A DNA stretch of 64,000 bases, from the NCBI RefSeq assembly GCF_001428045.1, contig NZ_LMSD01000012.1, positions 62,101 through 126,100 of the forward strand, written 5' to 3'. Under the pieces are notes generated by a model. It saw only the letters and a list, made by a program, of their open reading frames with translations, was not told where the DNA came from and did not search any database. The position numbers and the translations under genes were made by a program. Every line of letters begins with the position of its first letter. Position 1 is the first letter of the stretch. This stretch comes from Paenibacillus sp. Soil750. GTDB taxonomy: Bacteria > Bacillota > Bacilli > Paenibacillales > NBRC-103111. Positions 35,454 to 44,324 of this stretch are shown here, one piece after another.

Positions 35454-37001
35454 CTATGAGTTAACGAAATAGTCTTTGTTAATATCGCTAACAGGTCTAG
35501 GCTCAGGACTGAACATGGCTTCTGCCATACGAATTGATTTCAGCAAAGCCGTCGCTTTGTTCACGGTTTCTTGATATTCACTCTCAGGTACAGAATCCCA
35601 AACGATTCCTGCTCCTGCTTGCACATAGGCTTTGCCTTTTTTGAATACAATCGTCCGGATCGTAATACAAGTGTCCAAATTCCCGGAAAAACCTAGATAA
35701 CCAATCGCACCTGCGTAAGAACCGCGAGACTCAGGTTCCAGTTCAGCAATAATTCCCATCGCTCTCAGCTTCGGTGCTCCAGACACCGTGCCTGCAGGCA
35801 TACAGGAAAGGAAAGCATCAAAGAAATCCTTATCTTTGGCAATCTTGCCAGACACATTGGAAACGATATGCATCACGTGTGAATAGCGTTCAATGTCCAT
35901 GAAGGTATCACATTTGACCGTACCGAATTCGGAGACACGCCCGATATCATTTCGACCTAAATCAACCAACATCAAATGCTCTGCACGTTCTTTCTCGTCG
36001 GCAAGCAGCTCCAACTCAAGTGCGTGATCTTCCTCTGGGGTTTTCCCTCTAGGTCTTGTTCCAGCAATCGGCCGCGTTTCTACTTTTTCTTCCTCTACCC
36101 GTACTAGCAACTCAGGAGACGTTCCAACGATAACCTCATCGTCCATTTTCAGCACATACATATACGGAGATGGATTCATTGTACGAAGCACGCGATATAC
36201 CTGTAAGGGAGAAACCGTTGTTTCCATTTCAAAACGTTGGGAGAGCACGACTTGGAAAATATCGCCGGCACGAATGTATTCCTTTGCTTTATTCACATTG
36301 GCAATGAATTTATCTTTCGTAATATTGGAGCGAATTTCGCCCAAATCTGGTTCTGACACGATCGGGTTGTGCGTCATGGTATCGGAACTAAGAGGCCGTT
36401 TAATTTTTTCAATTGTCGCATCGATTTTCTCACAAGTTGCTTGATACGCCTTCGCAATATCCGCATCCGTTGCGAACTGGGGAACATGTAGGTTTGCAAT
36501 CACTTTGATCTGTTGTTTGAAATGATCAAATACGATGACCTGATCGCAAAACATAAACTGAATATCATTCATTTGTAAGTCATCAATCTGATGAGCCGGT
36601 AGTTTCTCATAGTATTGCAATAAGTCATATCCGAAGAATCCAACCGCACCACCCGTAAAGCGTGGAAGATCTGCAAGCTGAGGGCTGGAGTAGGAACGAA
36701 GATAAGCCTTCAACACTTCGATCGGTTTCTCATCCGTGATTTTTTTCTCGGACCCCGTTTCGACCGTTGTTTTTCCATGCTTCGCCGTGATCATCAAGAA
36801 TGGATCGCTGCCTAAGAAGGAATAACGTGCCCATTTCACTCCTCCCTCTACACTTTCTAAAAGGAAGGCACGAGGCTCTTGATATAAATGTTGAAATACA
36901 CGTATTGGCGTCTCGGTATCAGCTAGTAAATGACGCACCACTGGGATAAGATTATAATCTTTGGACAAACGAATGACTTCTTGCAATTCAGGTGTATACA
37001 T
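35454..37001 (-). CDS. trpE: Anthranilate synthase component I
   Basis: TrpE makes anthranilate from chorismate with ammonia from a glutaminase partner. The 515-residue protein contains LLESVEGG near residue 50 (the tryptophan feedback site region), the chorismate-binding domain with SQRFEM, PIAGTRPRG, DLGRNDIGRV and AGTVSGAPKLRAM near the end. AGGGGA lies seven bases before the ATG. It is first after the TRAP-controlled leader. Confidence 0.96.
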   Translation of the reverse strand: MYTPELQEVIRLSKDYNLIPVVRHLLADTETPIRVFQHLYQEPRAFLLESVEGGVKWARYSFLGSDPFLMITAKHGKTTVETGSEKKITDEKPIEVLKAYLRSYSSPQLADLPRFTGGAVGFFGYDLLQYYEKLPAHQIDDLQMNDIQFMFCDQVIVFDHFKQQIKVIANLHVPQFATDADIAKAYQATCEKIDATIEKIKRPLSSDTMTHNPIVSEPDLGEIRSNITKDKFIANVNKAKEYIRAGDIFQVVLSQRFEMETTVSPLQVYRVLRTMNPSPYMYVLKMDDEVIVGTSPELLVRVEEEKVETRPIAGTRPRGKTPEEDHALELELLADEKERAEHLMLVDLGRNDIGRVSEFGTVKCDTFMDIERYSHVMHIVSNVSGKIAKDKDFFDAFLSCMPAGTVSGAPKLRAMGIIAELEPESRGSYAGAIGYLGFSGNLDTCITIRTIVFKKGKAYVQAGAGIVWDSVPESEYQETVNKATALLKSIRMAEAMFSPEPRPVSDINKDYFVNS

Positions 37002-37072
37002 GGAAACATCCCCTCTCAGCTTGTGAGCTGCTCGCGGTCTGCGGCGCTCAAAACTCTATTCGAATACAAAAA

Positions 37073-37095
37073 AACCTCTACCAGGGGTAGAGGTT
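37073..37095 (-). terminator. trp leader attenuator (intrinsic terminator)
   Basis: On the minus strand AACCTCTACC pairs perfectly with GGTAGAGGTT (10 bp, three-base loop) followed by seven T residues, about 70 bases before trpE. CUCUAC in the 5' arm can instead pair with GUAGAG, which occurs twice in the TRAP triplet region: a candidate antiterminator. Confidence 0.92.
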
Positions 37096-37217
37096 GACTT
37101 TAGTTTCAGTAGACGATCAGGATGAATGTGAAAAAAAGAAAATGAGAGCTGGGTATGAACAAATAGACGATCCCCCTCTGGGAACGATCCAATGGTCATA
37201 TAGCTACTTTACTTTTT

Positions 37218-37280
37218 CTCATCTCAACTCGGCTCTGCTCTACTCGACTAAACTCTGCTCTACTAACCTAAACTCATCTA
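37218..37280 (-). promoter_or_regulatory. TRAP-binding site: 13 (G/U)AG triplets in the trp leader
   Basis: On the minus strand there are thirteen consecutive triplets (nine GAG and four UAG), each separated by exactly two bases, over 63 nt. It begins about 12 bases after the aroH stop codon. This is the known binding pattern of the tryptophan-activated RNA-binding protein TRAP; the B. subtilis trp leader has eleven. The protein is encoded in this window at 47691-47939. Confidence 0.95.
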
Positions 37281-37291
37281 ATTTCACTATA

Positions 37292-37678
37292 CTACCGGGT
37301 AGCTTCATTTGTCAATTTAACAATATCAGGACGAAGTGCTTTAGCTTCTTTCAAGTACACATGATTGATCTCTGCTTGTGTTTTAGTCGTGTTGACCTGA
37401 ACCATCAAGCGAATACATTTGGGTAATGCATTCTCAACTGGAACTTCCAGCGAACACATCAATGGAACAAGCTCCCAGCCAATTAGTGTACGAATTGCTC
37501 TTGCTGGAAATGTTGCCGTAATATCTTCCGTTACTGTAATGAAAACCGATCCAATATCCTCTGGAAGGAAATCATTCGCTTCTACAATTGCTTGAAGAAG
37601 CTCACTCGTTGCAGCAAGAATTTCTTCTGCATCATTCTGTTGAACTGTTGTCGCGCCACGAATTCCCCTTAAGTACAT
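37292..37678 (-). CDS. aroH: Chorismate mutase AroH type
   Basis: AroH converts chorismate to prephenate, the first step to tyrosine and phenylalanine. The 128-residue monofunctional type matches MYLRGIRGATTVQQNDAEEI at the N-terminus, with the catalytic Arg7, and CIRLMVQVNT near the end. It starts three bases after aroB ends, in the aroC-aroB-aroH order of the B. subtilis supraoperon. Confidence 0.95.
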   Translation of the reverse strand: MYLRGIRGATTVQQNDAEEILAATSELLQAIVEANDFLPEDIGSVFITVTEDITATFPARAIRTLIGWELVPLMCSLEVPVENALPKCIRLMVQVNTTKTQAEINHVYLKEAKALRPDIVKLTNEATR

Positions 37679-37681
37679 CGG

Positions 37682-38776
37682 TTATTTCTCCCCTTTTAGA
37701 AGGTCAACAATTTCTCTCACTTGCTGTGAAGTAACATCCTTACGGATCTCGACTTTACCAATTTCAGTCGGGATGATATACACCATCGTACCTTCTTTGA
37801 ATTTCTTATCATGCATCATAGCACTCATAATACGATCTGTATCCAAATGTGACGGGATGCTCACCGGCAATCCGTATTTCACAAATAAACCTCTAGTCAC
37901 CGTATGTATGTCCTCGCTATAGCCAAACTGCTGTGCAAGCTTTGCCGCACCGACCATCCCAATAGCTATGGCCTCACCATGTAACAGCTCACCATAGCCC
38001 GCTACGGCCTCTAATGCGTGACCGATCGTATGTCCGAGGTTTAATATCGCCCTGAGATCATTCTCGCGTTCGTCCTGAGATACGACGATAGCTTTCACTT
38101 GACAACCTATGTAAAGCGCATAACTTAGCGCTTCTGGATCTAATCCTAACAGCTTGTCTGCGTTTTCATCGCACCACTGAGTGAAAGCGGAATCCCAGAT
38201 CAAGCCATGCTTGATCACTTCCGACAGGCCTGCCTTCACTTCACGCTCAGGCAAAGTCAACAGCAAGTCGATGTCGAAGAGGACTAGCTCCGGCTGGTGG
38301 AACGCCCCGATGATGTTTTTCGCCATCGGGTGATTGACCGCTACCTTGCCGCCGACAGAACTGTCGTGGGCAAGGATGGTCGTCGGGATCTGCACGAAGC
38401 GGATCCCGCGCATGAAGCTCGCCGCAGCGAAGCCGGCGAGATCACCGACCACGCCTCCTCCGAGGGCTATGATCGCAGAATTGCGATCAAGGCCCGCCTG
38501 GAGGGCGGCGGTTACGATTCCCTCGAGCTGCGCGAGGGATTTGGACGTTTCGCCTGCGGGCACGACGCAGGCTGTCGCGGCGAAGCCGCCGTCACGGAGC
38601 AGCGTCAGGACGCGCTCCAAGTGCAAGGCCGCCACCGACTCGTCGGTGACGATAAGCAGTGGTGACTTGCGGCTAAGCTTCGCGCGATCGAACAGTGTCG
38701 AGATATTGGTAAGAATGCCTTGGCCAATATATATGGGATAAGACCGTTCTCCAAGCTCTACGGTAAGTTCTCTCAT
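37682..38776 (-). CDS. aroB: 3-dehydroquinate synthase
   Basis: AroB makes dehydroquinate from DAHP using NAD+ and zinc. The 364-residue protein has the NAD site GGGVVGDLAGFAAASFMRG (about residues 104-122), TTILAHDSSVGGKVAVNH, and the zinc ligands in GLSEVIKHGLIWD, NLGHTIGHALE and LLHGEAIAIG. The first third of the gene (about 38290-38660) is clearly more GC-rich than the rest. Confidence 0.96.
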   Translation of the reverse strand: MRELTVELGERSYPIYIGQGILTNISTLFDRAKLSRKSPLLIVTDESVAALHLERVLTLLRDGGFAATACVVPAGETSKSLAQLEGIVTAALQAGLDRNSAIIALGGGVVGDLAGFAAASFMRGIRFVQIPTTILAHDSSVGGKVAVNHPMAKNIIGAFHQPELVLFDIDLLLTLPEREVKAGLSEVIKHGLIWDSAFTQWCDENADKLLGLDPEALSYALYIGCQVKAIVVSQDERENDLRAILNLGHTIGHALEAVAGYGELLHGEAIAIGMVGAAKLAQQFGYSEDIHTVTRGLFVKYGLPVSIPSHLDTDRIMSAMMHDKKFKEGTMVYIIPTEIGKVEIRKDVTSQQVREIVDLLKGEK

Positions 38777-38777
38777 C

Positions 38778-39941
38778 TTAGTAGTTCTCCACTTGCTTAA
38801 GGAAATTAGCTAAATTCGTGCGGATTTCTTCGATAGAGTCTCCGCCGAATTTATCTAAGAAAGCATTGGCCACTTCCCAAGCGATGACATTCTCCATGAT
38901 CACGCCTGCTGCTGGCACTGCACACGTATCGGAACGCTCCACTTGTGCTGTAAATACTTCTTTCGTATCGATATCTACGCTTTGCAAAGGTTTGTACAAA
39001 GTCGAAATTGGCTTCATTACCCCACGAACGATGATTTGCTCGCCTGTTGTCATTCCGCCTTCAAATCCACCTGCACGATTCGTTCTGCGTCTAAAGCCAG
39101 TTTCTTGCGTATAAAGGATTTCATCATGCACGTTCGAGCCTCTGCGCTCTGCAGCTTCGAAACCGATTCCGAATTCCACACCCTTGAAGGCTTGAATGGA
39201 AAGCACAGCTTGTGCAATTTTACCATCCAATTTGCGATCCCACTGTACGTGACTTCCAAGTCCAACAGGTACACCTTCGATAATCACTTCCACGATACCA
39301 CCTAATGTATCGCCATCTTCTTTAGCAGCATCGATAGCTGCGATCATTTTCGCTTCTGCTTCTTTATCAACAACACGTACTGGTGATTCTTCTGTAATAC
39401 GAATAAGTTCATCAATAGGAAGCTCTTGACGCTCTACTTCAACATCGCCGATGCGGATAACTTGTCCAGCAACTTTGATCCCGAACTCTGCTAGCAATTG
39501 ACGAGCAACAGCCCCAGTGGCTACACGCATCGTTGTTTCACGAGCACTTGATCTTTCCAAAATATTACGCAAATCTTTTTGATTATATTTGAGGCCACCG
39601 TTTAAATCGGCATGTCCAGGACGAGGACGGTTCACACGGCGTTTGCCTTCGTTATCTTCTTCAACGGGTTCAATCCCCATAACGGAAGTCCAATGTTTCC
39701 AGTCATTATTCACGACTACTAATGCGATTGGCGCACCTGTTGTTTTACCATGACGCACGCCACCTGCAATGGTAGCTGTATCTTTCTCAATTTGCATCCG
39801 ACGACCACGACCATAGCCTTTTTGACGTCTATGTAATTGATGGTTTAAATCTTCAAAGTTAAGGTTTACATTACTTGGAAACCCTTCAATAATCGCAGTG
39901 AGCTGCGGGCCATGCGTTTCACCTGCTGTTAAATATCTCAC
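38778..39941 (-). CDS. aroC: Chorismate synthase
   Basis: Chorismate synthase (called aroF in B. subtilis) eliminates phosphate from EPSP with reduced FMN. The 387-residue protein starts [19 protein letters not shown] (signature 1), has [35 protein letters not shown] and GGSNVH-like [10 protein letters not shown]. Start is GTG at 39941 with AGGGGG nine bases upstream. First gene of the aro-trp operon. Confidence 0.96.
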   Translation of the reverse strand: MRYLTAGETHGPQLTAIIEGFPSNVNLNFEDLNHQLHRRQKGYGRGRRMQIEKDTATIAGGVRHGKTTGAPIALVVVNNDWKHWTSVMGIEPVEEDNEGKRRVNRPRPGHADLNGGLKYNQKDLRNILERSSARETTMRVATGAVARQLLAEFGIKVAGQVIRIGDVEVERQELPIDELIRITEESPVRVVDKEAEAKMIAAIDAAKEDGDTLGGIVEVIIEGVPVGLGSHVQWDRKLDGKIAQAVLSIQAFKGVEFGIGFEAAERRGSNVHDEILYTQETGFRRRTNRAGGFEGGMTTGEQIIVRGVMKPISTLYKPLQSVDIDTKEVFTAQVERSDTCAVPAAGVIMENVIAWEVANAFLDKFGGDSIEEIRTNLANFLKQVENY

Positions 39942-40094
39942 AATCCGTTACCCCCTAAGAATTTTACGAAGAACATGGAACTCCGTATATAAACATAATA
40001 GTATGGAAAAACCGAGCCTGCTTACTCCATGTGCCACGAAAAAAAGCTGCAGCACCAAGCACTTTAGCGCTTTGACGCGCGATTATCTGTTGTC

Positions 40095-40123
40095 ATTATA
40101 GTATAGCTACTCAGGTTTGGCAA
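40095..40123 (-). promoter_or_regulatory. Sigma-A promoter of the aroC-aroB-aroH-trp operon
   Basis: On the minus strand TTGCCA (40118-40123) and TATAAT (40095-40100) are separated by 17 bases. It lies just past the terminator of the cheR transcript and gives a leader of about 150 bases before the aroC GTG. Confidence 0.85.
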
Positions 40124-40139
40124 CAACACAAATGCAAAA

Positions 40140-40183
40140 ACACGCTTCACAGGTCAGGGACAAACCCTTCCGCGTAAGCGTGT
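40140..40183 (-). terminator. Terminator after the cheR transcript
   Basis: On the minus strand ACACGCTT pairs with AAGCGTGT, with an inner GGG/CCC, followed by TTTTTGC. Confidence 0.75.
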
Positions 40184-40206
40184 CATCATCTAGGCAAGAA
40201 CTAGTA

Positions 40207-40371
40207 TTAGCCGTGCATAGGTTGCTTCTGGACGACCCTCGGAGGCTCACAAAGCTGAGGATCATTCATAAGACCCGTAATTTGTGAGGAATCAACTCCT
40301 AAAATTTGAGCACATTCTTGAATGGAAATCATTCCTCTGCGATAAGCGGTAATCACCTTGCGTTTGTCCAT
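40207..40371 (-). CDS. Small 54-residue helix-turn-helix-like protein
   Basis: This short gene, starting MDKRKVITAYRRGMISIQEC, has a plausible helix-turn-helix: a first helix around ITAYRRGMISIQECAQILG and a recognition helix around DSSQITGLMND, ending in a proline-rich tail (PQLCEPPRVVQKQPMHG). A GGGGGC site precedes the ATG. It lies between cheR and a terminator, so is probably co-transcribed with cheR. I do not know the family; it may be a small DNA- or protein-binding regulator. Confidence 0.65.
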   Translation of the reverse strand: MDKRKVITAYRRGMISIQECAQILGVDSSQITGLMNDPQLCEPPRVVQKQPMHG

Positions 40372-40463
40372 GATAGCCCCCTAAGCGTGTATGCATTGTT
40401 CAAAGCTTGGTGTCTCCTTCACTTTGAACTGCTACATCTTAGTATTGGAAAATAAGGAAGTTC

Positions 40464-41246
40464 TTATACTCCTTTTTTCCGATAAAAGAACGTTTCAGCC
40501 GCTTCCAGATCATATTGACCAGGAGAAAAAATCTGTTCTGTCGAGCCAACGAAAAGCAGACCGCCTGGTTTAAGGGCTTTGGCAAACTTCTGGTACAGCA
40601 CATGCTTCGCTTCTTCTGTGAAATAAATGATGACATTACGGCACACGATCAGATCGTAACCGCTATCAAATGTATCAACAAGCAAATTTTGTTTCTGAAA
40701 TCGAACTGACTTTTTGAGTTCATCCGAAACATGAAACATTAAGCCATCTTGTTTAAAATATTTCTTCACATAATTAGCTGGTACATCACGCACGGAACGA
40801 TCTAAGTACATCCCTTTACGTGCTTTCTCCAAAGCACCATCGTCAATATCTGTTGCATGTAGGCTCGTCTCAGCCAATGCCCCTTGCTCAGCTAAAATCA
40901 TGGCTAGCGTGTACGGTTCTTCACCTGTAGAGCAGGCTGCACTCCAGATCTTCAACCGGCGATTCCGCTTCAGCATCTCAGGTATAAACTTCTGTTCTAC
41001 AAGCTCCCAACGATTCGGGTTTCTCCAAAATTCAGAAACATTGATCGTCATCCGATCCAAAAACTCATAGAATAGTTCCTTGTCCTTCATCATCGCTTCA
41101 AAAAAAGAAATAAACGTATTGTAACCTCGCTTCATTCGCAAGGTAGTTAATCGTCTCTTCATTTGCGCTTCCTTATACAACGCAAGATCAATGGACGTGT
41201 GTTCCTTTATTTTTTTAATAAACAACAAAAAATCTTGATCCTCCAT
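40464..41246 (-). CDS. cheR: Chemotaxis protein methyltransferase CheR
   Basis: CheR methylates glutamates on chemoreceptors with S-adenosylmethionine. The 260-residue protein has the N-terminal helical domain (LALYKEAQMKRRLTTLRMKR) and the SAM-binding IWSAACSTGEEPYTLAMI (about residues 97-114), then DIDDGALEKARKGMY and LIVCRNVIIYF. The ATG at 41246 has AAGGTGG nine bases upstream. Other chemotaxis genes are absent here; the ndk-cheR-aro order is as in B. subtilis. Confidence 0.94.
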   Translation of the reverse strand: MEDQDFLLFIKKIKEHTSIDLALYKEAQMKRRLTTLRMKRGYNTFISFFEAMMKDKELFYEFLDRMTINVSEFWRNPNRWELVEQKFIPEMLKRNRRLKIWSAACSTGEEPYTLAMILAEQGALAETSLHATDIDDGALEKARKGMYLDRSVRDVPANYVKKYFKQDGLMFHVSDELKKSVRFQKQNLLVDTFDSGYDLIVCRNVIIYFTEEAKHVLYQKFAKALKPGGLLFVGSTEQIFSPGQYDLEAAETFFYRKKGV

Positions 41247-41324
41247 GCTGTCCACCCACCTTGATCATTATGTACCTTGATACATTCTGTGTGGATTTAC
41301 CAAATTCCTTCATTAAAAAACAAA

Positions 41325-41358
41325 AAGAACCTGTGTCGTATCCGATAACAGATTCTTT
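41325..41358 (-). terminator. Terminator of ndk
   Basis: On the minus strand AAAGAAtCTGT pairs with ACAGgTTCTTT around a 12-base loop, followed by TTGTTTTTT. Confidence 0.8.
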
Positions 41359-41369
41359 GCGATGGAAGA

Positions 41370-41813
41370 TTAGATCCATTCTTGTATGTTTTTTGAATAT
41401 GTAAAAATTTCGTTTGGCTGAAAAAAATTATTAATTTCACGCTCAGCACTTTCTGGTGAATCTGACCCATGAATCAGGTTAAGATTCGTATGTACAGCAT
41501 AATCACCGCGAATGGTTCCAGGTGCGGCTTCCAATGAATTCGTTTTGCCAATCATGGTTCGCGACAATGTGATAACTTGATCACCATGCCATACCATGGC
41601 AAAAACAGGTCCTGATGTAATGAAATTCACAAGTCTATCGAAAAAATCTTTTCCTTTATGCTCTGCATAATGGATCTCGGCTTGTTCTCGGGAAATAACC
41701 GTCAACTTGCTGCCAATCAATTGGAAACCTTTCTGTTCAAACCGTTTTACAATCTCGCCGACAAGCCCCCGTTGTACACCATCTGGTTTAACCATGAGAA
41801 ATGTTTTTTCCAT
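41370..41813 (-). CDS. ndk: Nucleoside diphosphate kinase
   Basis: Ndk balances nucleoside triphosphates through a phosphohistidine. The 147-residue protein has [18 protein letters not shown] at the start and the active-site histidine in [16 protein letters not shown] (about residue 115). AGGAGG precedes the ATG. It lies between hepT and cheR; a hairpin with flanking repeats occupies the hepT-ndk gap. Confidence 0.96.
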   Translation of the reverse strand: MEKTFLMVKPDGVQRGLVGEIVKRFEQKGFQLIGSKLTVISREQAEIHYAEHKGKDFFDRLVNFITSGPVFAMVWHGDQVITLSRTMIGKTNSLEAAPGTIRGDYAVHTNLNLIHGSDSPESAEREINNFFQPNEIFTYSKNIQEWI

Positions 41814-41840
41814 TGAAAGACTACCTCCTAAAAGTTATCG

Positions 41841-41891
41841 CCAGAAAACTGACTTCGTAAGCATTGGCTTACGTTTTCGTCAGAAAACTGG
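41841..41891. repeat. Hairpin flanked by direct CAGAAAACTG repeats between hepT and ndk
   Basis: CGTAAGC (41856-41862) and GCTTACG (41867-41873) form a 7-bp hairpin with a four-base loop. On each side lies CAGAAAACTG (41842-41851 and 41881-41890), itself a CAG-AAAA-CTG palindrome. Confidence 0.6.
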
Positions 41892-42869
41892 TTAATACGA
41901 TCGATTCCCGATAAAATGAGCGATTTCGATGAGATCTTTCTTCGCTTGGTTATCCGGCAATGTGTCTAATGACGAAATCGCCTTATCGATATATACCTGG
42001 GAAAGTCGATCGGCTTCCTTAATGCCAGCACTGCCTCGAATCATTTCTAAGAATCGACTTACATCCGTTTGTCCATCCAGTTTATGTATTCGATCAAGTT
42101 CTGTCAATATCATTGGCTTTAAAGCTGGATCTTGCAGGGTCAAGATCACCGGCAACGTAATATTCCCTTGCTTGACGTCACTTCCAGGTGGTTTCCCGAT
42201 CTGTTTTTCGGTGCCTGTTAAATCCAGAATATCATCCCTGATTTGGAAGGCCATACCTACATTATAACCAAAATTATACAACTTAGTGCTTAACCAGTCA
42301 GGAGCGCCTGAAGCCATCGCCCCCAATTGACAAGAGATTGCTATTAATAACGCAGTTTTGCGTCGAATGCGAAGTAAATAGTCACGTATGGTTTGCTCGG
42401 AATGAAAGAAAAAACGAATTTGCTCCATTTCTCCAATGGACATTTCAACAATTGCTTTTGACATGATCTGGTGAATTCTCGGATCCGGAATCTGAGTAAT
42501 CACACCTAGCGCTCTTGCAAAAATATAATCCCCTGTAAACATCGCAATGCGATTATCCCATTTGGAACGAACCGTCAATTGACCACGTCGTGTGTTCGCA
42601 TCGTCAATAACATCATCATGCACAAGAGAAGCCATGTGAATAAGCTCTAATGGCACTGCTACGTTTTTCATCGTTTGGAGTTCATAATGACCAAATTCAC
42701 CAGAAAGAAGAACGAAAACGGGTCTAATCCGTTTCCCTCCCGCTTTAAGTAGGTGGATCGAAGTTTCTCTTAACAAAGAGTGATCGTTATTCACACTCTC
42801 TTCCAGCTCTTTCTCTATCGCTGAAATATCTTTTCTTTTCCTTGCATATATATCCAACAAATTTTTCAT
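41892..42869 (-). CDS. hepT: Heptaprenyl diphosphate synthase component II
   Basis: The catalytic large subunit of the two-component enzyme that builds the heptaprenyl side chain of menaquinone-7. The 325-residue protein carries the first aspartate-rich motif LVHDDVIDDANTRRG (about residues 80-94) and the second, FQIRDDILDLTG (about 208-219). It overlaps the mqnA stop by four bases (ATGA), so translation is coupled. The partner hepS is at 45973-46839. Confidence 0.95.
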   Translation of the reverse strand: MKNLLDIYARKRKDISAIEKELEESVNNDHSLLRETSIHLLKAGGKRIRPVFVLLSGEFGHYELQTMKNVAVPLELIHMASLVHDDVIDDANTRRGQLTVRSKWDNRIAMFTGDYIFARALGVITQIPDPRIHQIMSKAIVEMSIGEMEQIRFFFHSEQTIRDYLLRIRRKTALLIAISCQLGAMASGAPDWLSTKLYNFGYNVGMAFQIRDDILDLTGTEKQIGKPPGSDVKQGNITLPVILTLQDPALKPMILTELDRIHKLDGQTDVSRFLEMIRGSAGIKEADRLSQVYIDKAISSLDTLPDNQAKKDLIEIAHFIGNRSY

Positions 42870-43729
42870 TCGGTCACCCGTGCCACTTTAGTTTCTTCCC
42901 AAATGCCAATCTGAACTGGCTTCGGTAAGAAACCAAGTTCGAAACAGTACTGATAGTACGAATGAAGTCCATCCCACTGCTCAGCCGCGAAATCATAACA
43001 CAATGTATGAAAATAATGATGCCAATAGTCGGAAGTGCCACCAACAGTAGCTTGTGCCTCTTCAATCATATACTTTGGCTCCCGATGAGCCTTTTCCTTA
43101 CTTGCCTTAAATGCTTCAAAAATAGTAGTTACAAGCTCTGGATAGGCACGAATCGTTTCTTTACGGATCGCCCAGACAGCGAACGTCATCCATTTCCCCG
43201 TCCATTTGGCCCATTCTTGACCGAGGTCCGTAATCATGTACTTTTGATTCCGCCAGCTTTCCTTAATGGCGTCATCCCCAATGAGAAGAGCAGCATCTGC
43301 TCCCTCCATCATTTGGTCTAGATTTGGCTTCGCATATTCGTACGTCGGTTTACCATTATAAAATTTTTCTAGAATAATTTTAAGTAAATTTACAGATGTC
43401 GCAGACGTCGTAGGCAGAATGATTTTCCCGTTCACGATTTCTCGTAATGGTTTGTCATGGAAAAGAAGAATCGAGTTGACTTCGCCATAGGAGCTAACGG
43501 ATAGATCCGGGAAAAGCATATAATCCTCAAAAAATTGACCGTATGAAAAAGAAGAAATGGGTCCCATATCAATTTGGCCTTCAGCCATAGCTTTATTAAG
43601 AGATGTGGGTACCTGTTCAATAATATCGACTTCTGAACTATTCATCAGCTCAGGGAAATAATAATAGATCGGCCACACGTTTGTATAGTTGATTCGACCT
43701 ATTCGGATTTTAGGGTCTAGGTTGCTCAT
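42866..43729 (-). CDS. mqnA: Chorismate dehydratase MqnA (futalosine menaquinone pathway)
   Basis: MqnA removes water from chorismate to give 3-enolpyruvylbenzoate, the first step of the futalosine route to menaquinone. The 287-residue periplasmic-binding-like fold shows IRIGRINYTNVWPIYYYF, GQIDMGPISSFSYG (about residues 51-64), LPTTSATSVNLLKIIL and ALLIGDDAI, all typical of the MqnA/MqnD family. The ATG at 43729 has GGGGAGA upstream and lies 20 bases inside the ubiX end. MqnD is less likely because the serine-rich loop is of MqnA type. Confidence 0.88.
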   Translation of the reverse strand: MSNLDPKIRIGRINYTNVWPIYYYFPELMNSSEVDIIEQVPTSLNKAMAEGQIDMGPISSFSYGQFFEDYMLFPDLSVSSYGEVNSILLFHDKPLREIVNGKIILPTTSATSVNLLKIILEKFYNGKPTYEYAKPNLDQMMEGADAALLIGDDAIKESWRNQKYMITDLGQEWAKWTGKWMTFAVWAIRKETIRAYPELVTTIFEAFKASKEKAHREPKYMIEEAQATVGGTSDYWHHYFHTLCYDFAAEQWDGLHSYYQYCFELGFLPKPVQIGIWEETKVARVTE

Positions 43730-44324
43730 CAATATCTCCCCATCTACGGTACAAGGAATGATCAATCTCCATGCTATCCATCACTTTACCTACCAAAAAG
43801 TCAACCATCTCATCGATTGAGCGCGGACGATTATAGAAGGCTGGCATAGCCGGTATCATTCGCACACCCATTCTTGTTAGGGTAAGCATATTTTCTAAAT
43901 GTATAGCATGCAAAGGTGTTTCCCTTGGCACCAGAATTAATTTTCTTCCTTCTTTTAGCATGACGTCCGCGGTACGCTCAAGCAAGTTATCAGATGAACC
44001 ATGCGCAATGCCAGATAGTGTTCCCATCGAGCACGGAATCACAACCATCCCTCTGGTTCGAAAAGAACCACTTGCCACGGTCGCACCAATATTCGCTACG
44101 GGATGATATTCATACGAACCTGCTCGTCCACCGAAGTGCTTCTCAAGCACCTCTTGACGTTTTGTTGCACTCCAGTCATGTTCATCCTGCAGCACACGCC
44201 AACCTGCATCTGTAATTATAAGATGCACATCTAACCCAAGATCCAACAATACTTCACATAATCGTACGCCGTAGATGGCTCCACTCGCACCCGAAATTCC
44301 AACAACCCAGTTCCCGCTGCTCAT
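43710..44324 (-). CDS. ubiX: Flavin prenyltransferase UbiX family
   Basis: UbiX makes prenylated FMN, the cofactor of UbiD-type decarboxylases. The 204-residue protein has the FMN-binding VGISGASGAIYGVRL at its start, PCSMGTLSGIAHGSSDNLLE (about residues 98-117) and LVPRETPLHAIHLENM. In futalosine organisms it supports the UbiD-like decarboxylase (MqnL), which must be encoded elsewhere. It overlaps the UbiA-family gene by four bases and mqnA by 20. Confidence 0.92.
   Translation of the reverse strand: MSSGNWVVGISGASGAIYGVRLCEVLLDLGLDVHLIITDAGWRVLQDEHDWSATKRQEVLEKHFGGRAGSYEYHPVANIGATVASGSFRTRGMVVIPCSMGTLSGIAHGSSDNLLERTADVMLKEGRKLILVPRETPLHAIHLENMLTLTRMGVRMIPAMPAFYNRPRSIDEMVDFLVGKVMDSMEIDHSLYRRWGDIDEQPRP

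Noticed and set aside
37002..37291. T-box or tryptophan-codon leader peptide before trpE
   Set aside because: No T-box sequence (AGGGTGG-ACCGCG type) and no Trp-rich peptide is seen; the triplet array explains control by TRAP.
38297..38741. Plus-strand open frames opposite aroB
   Set aside because: Explained by the GC-rich patch in aroB; no start signal and no recognisable protein.
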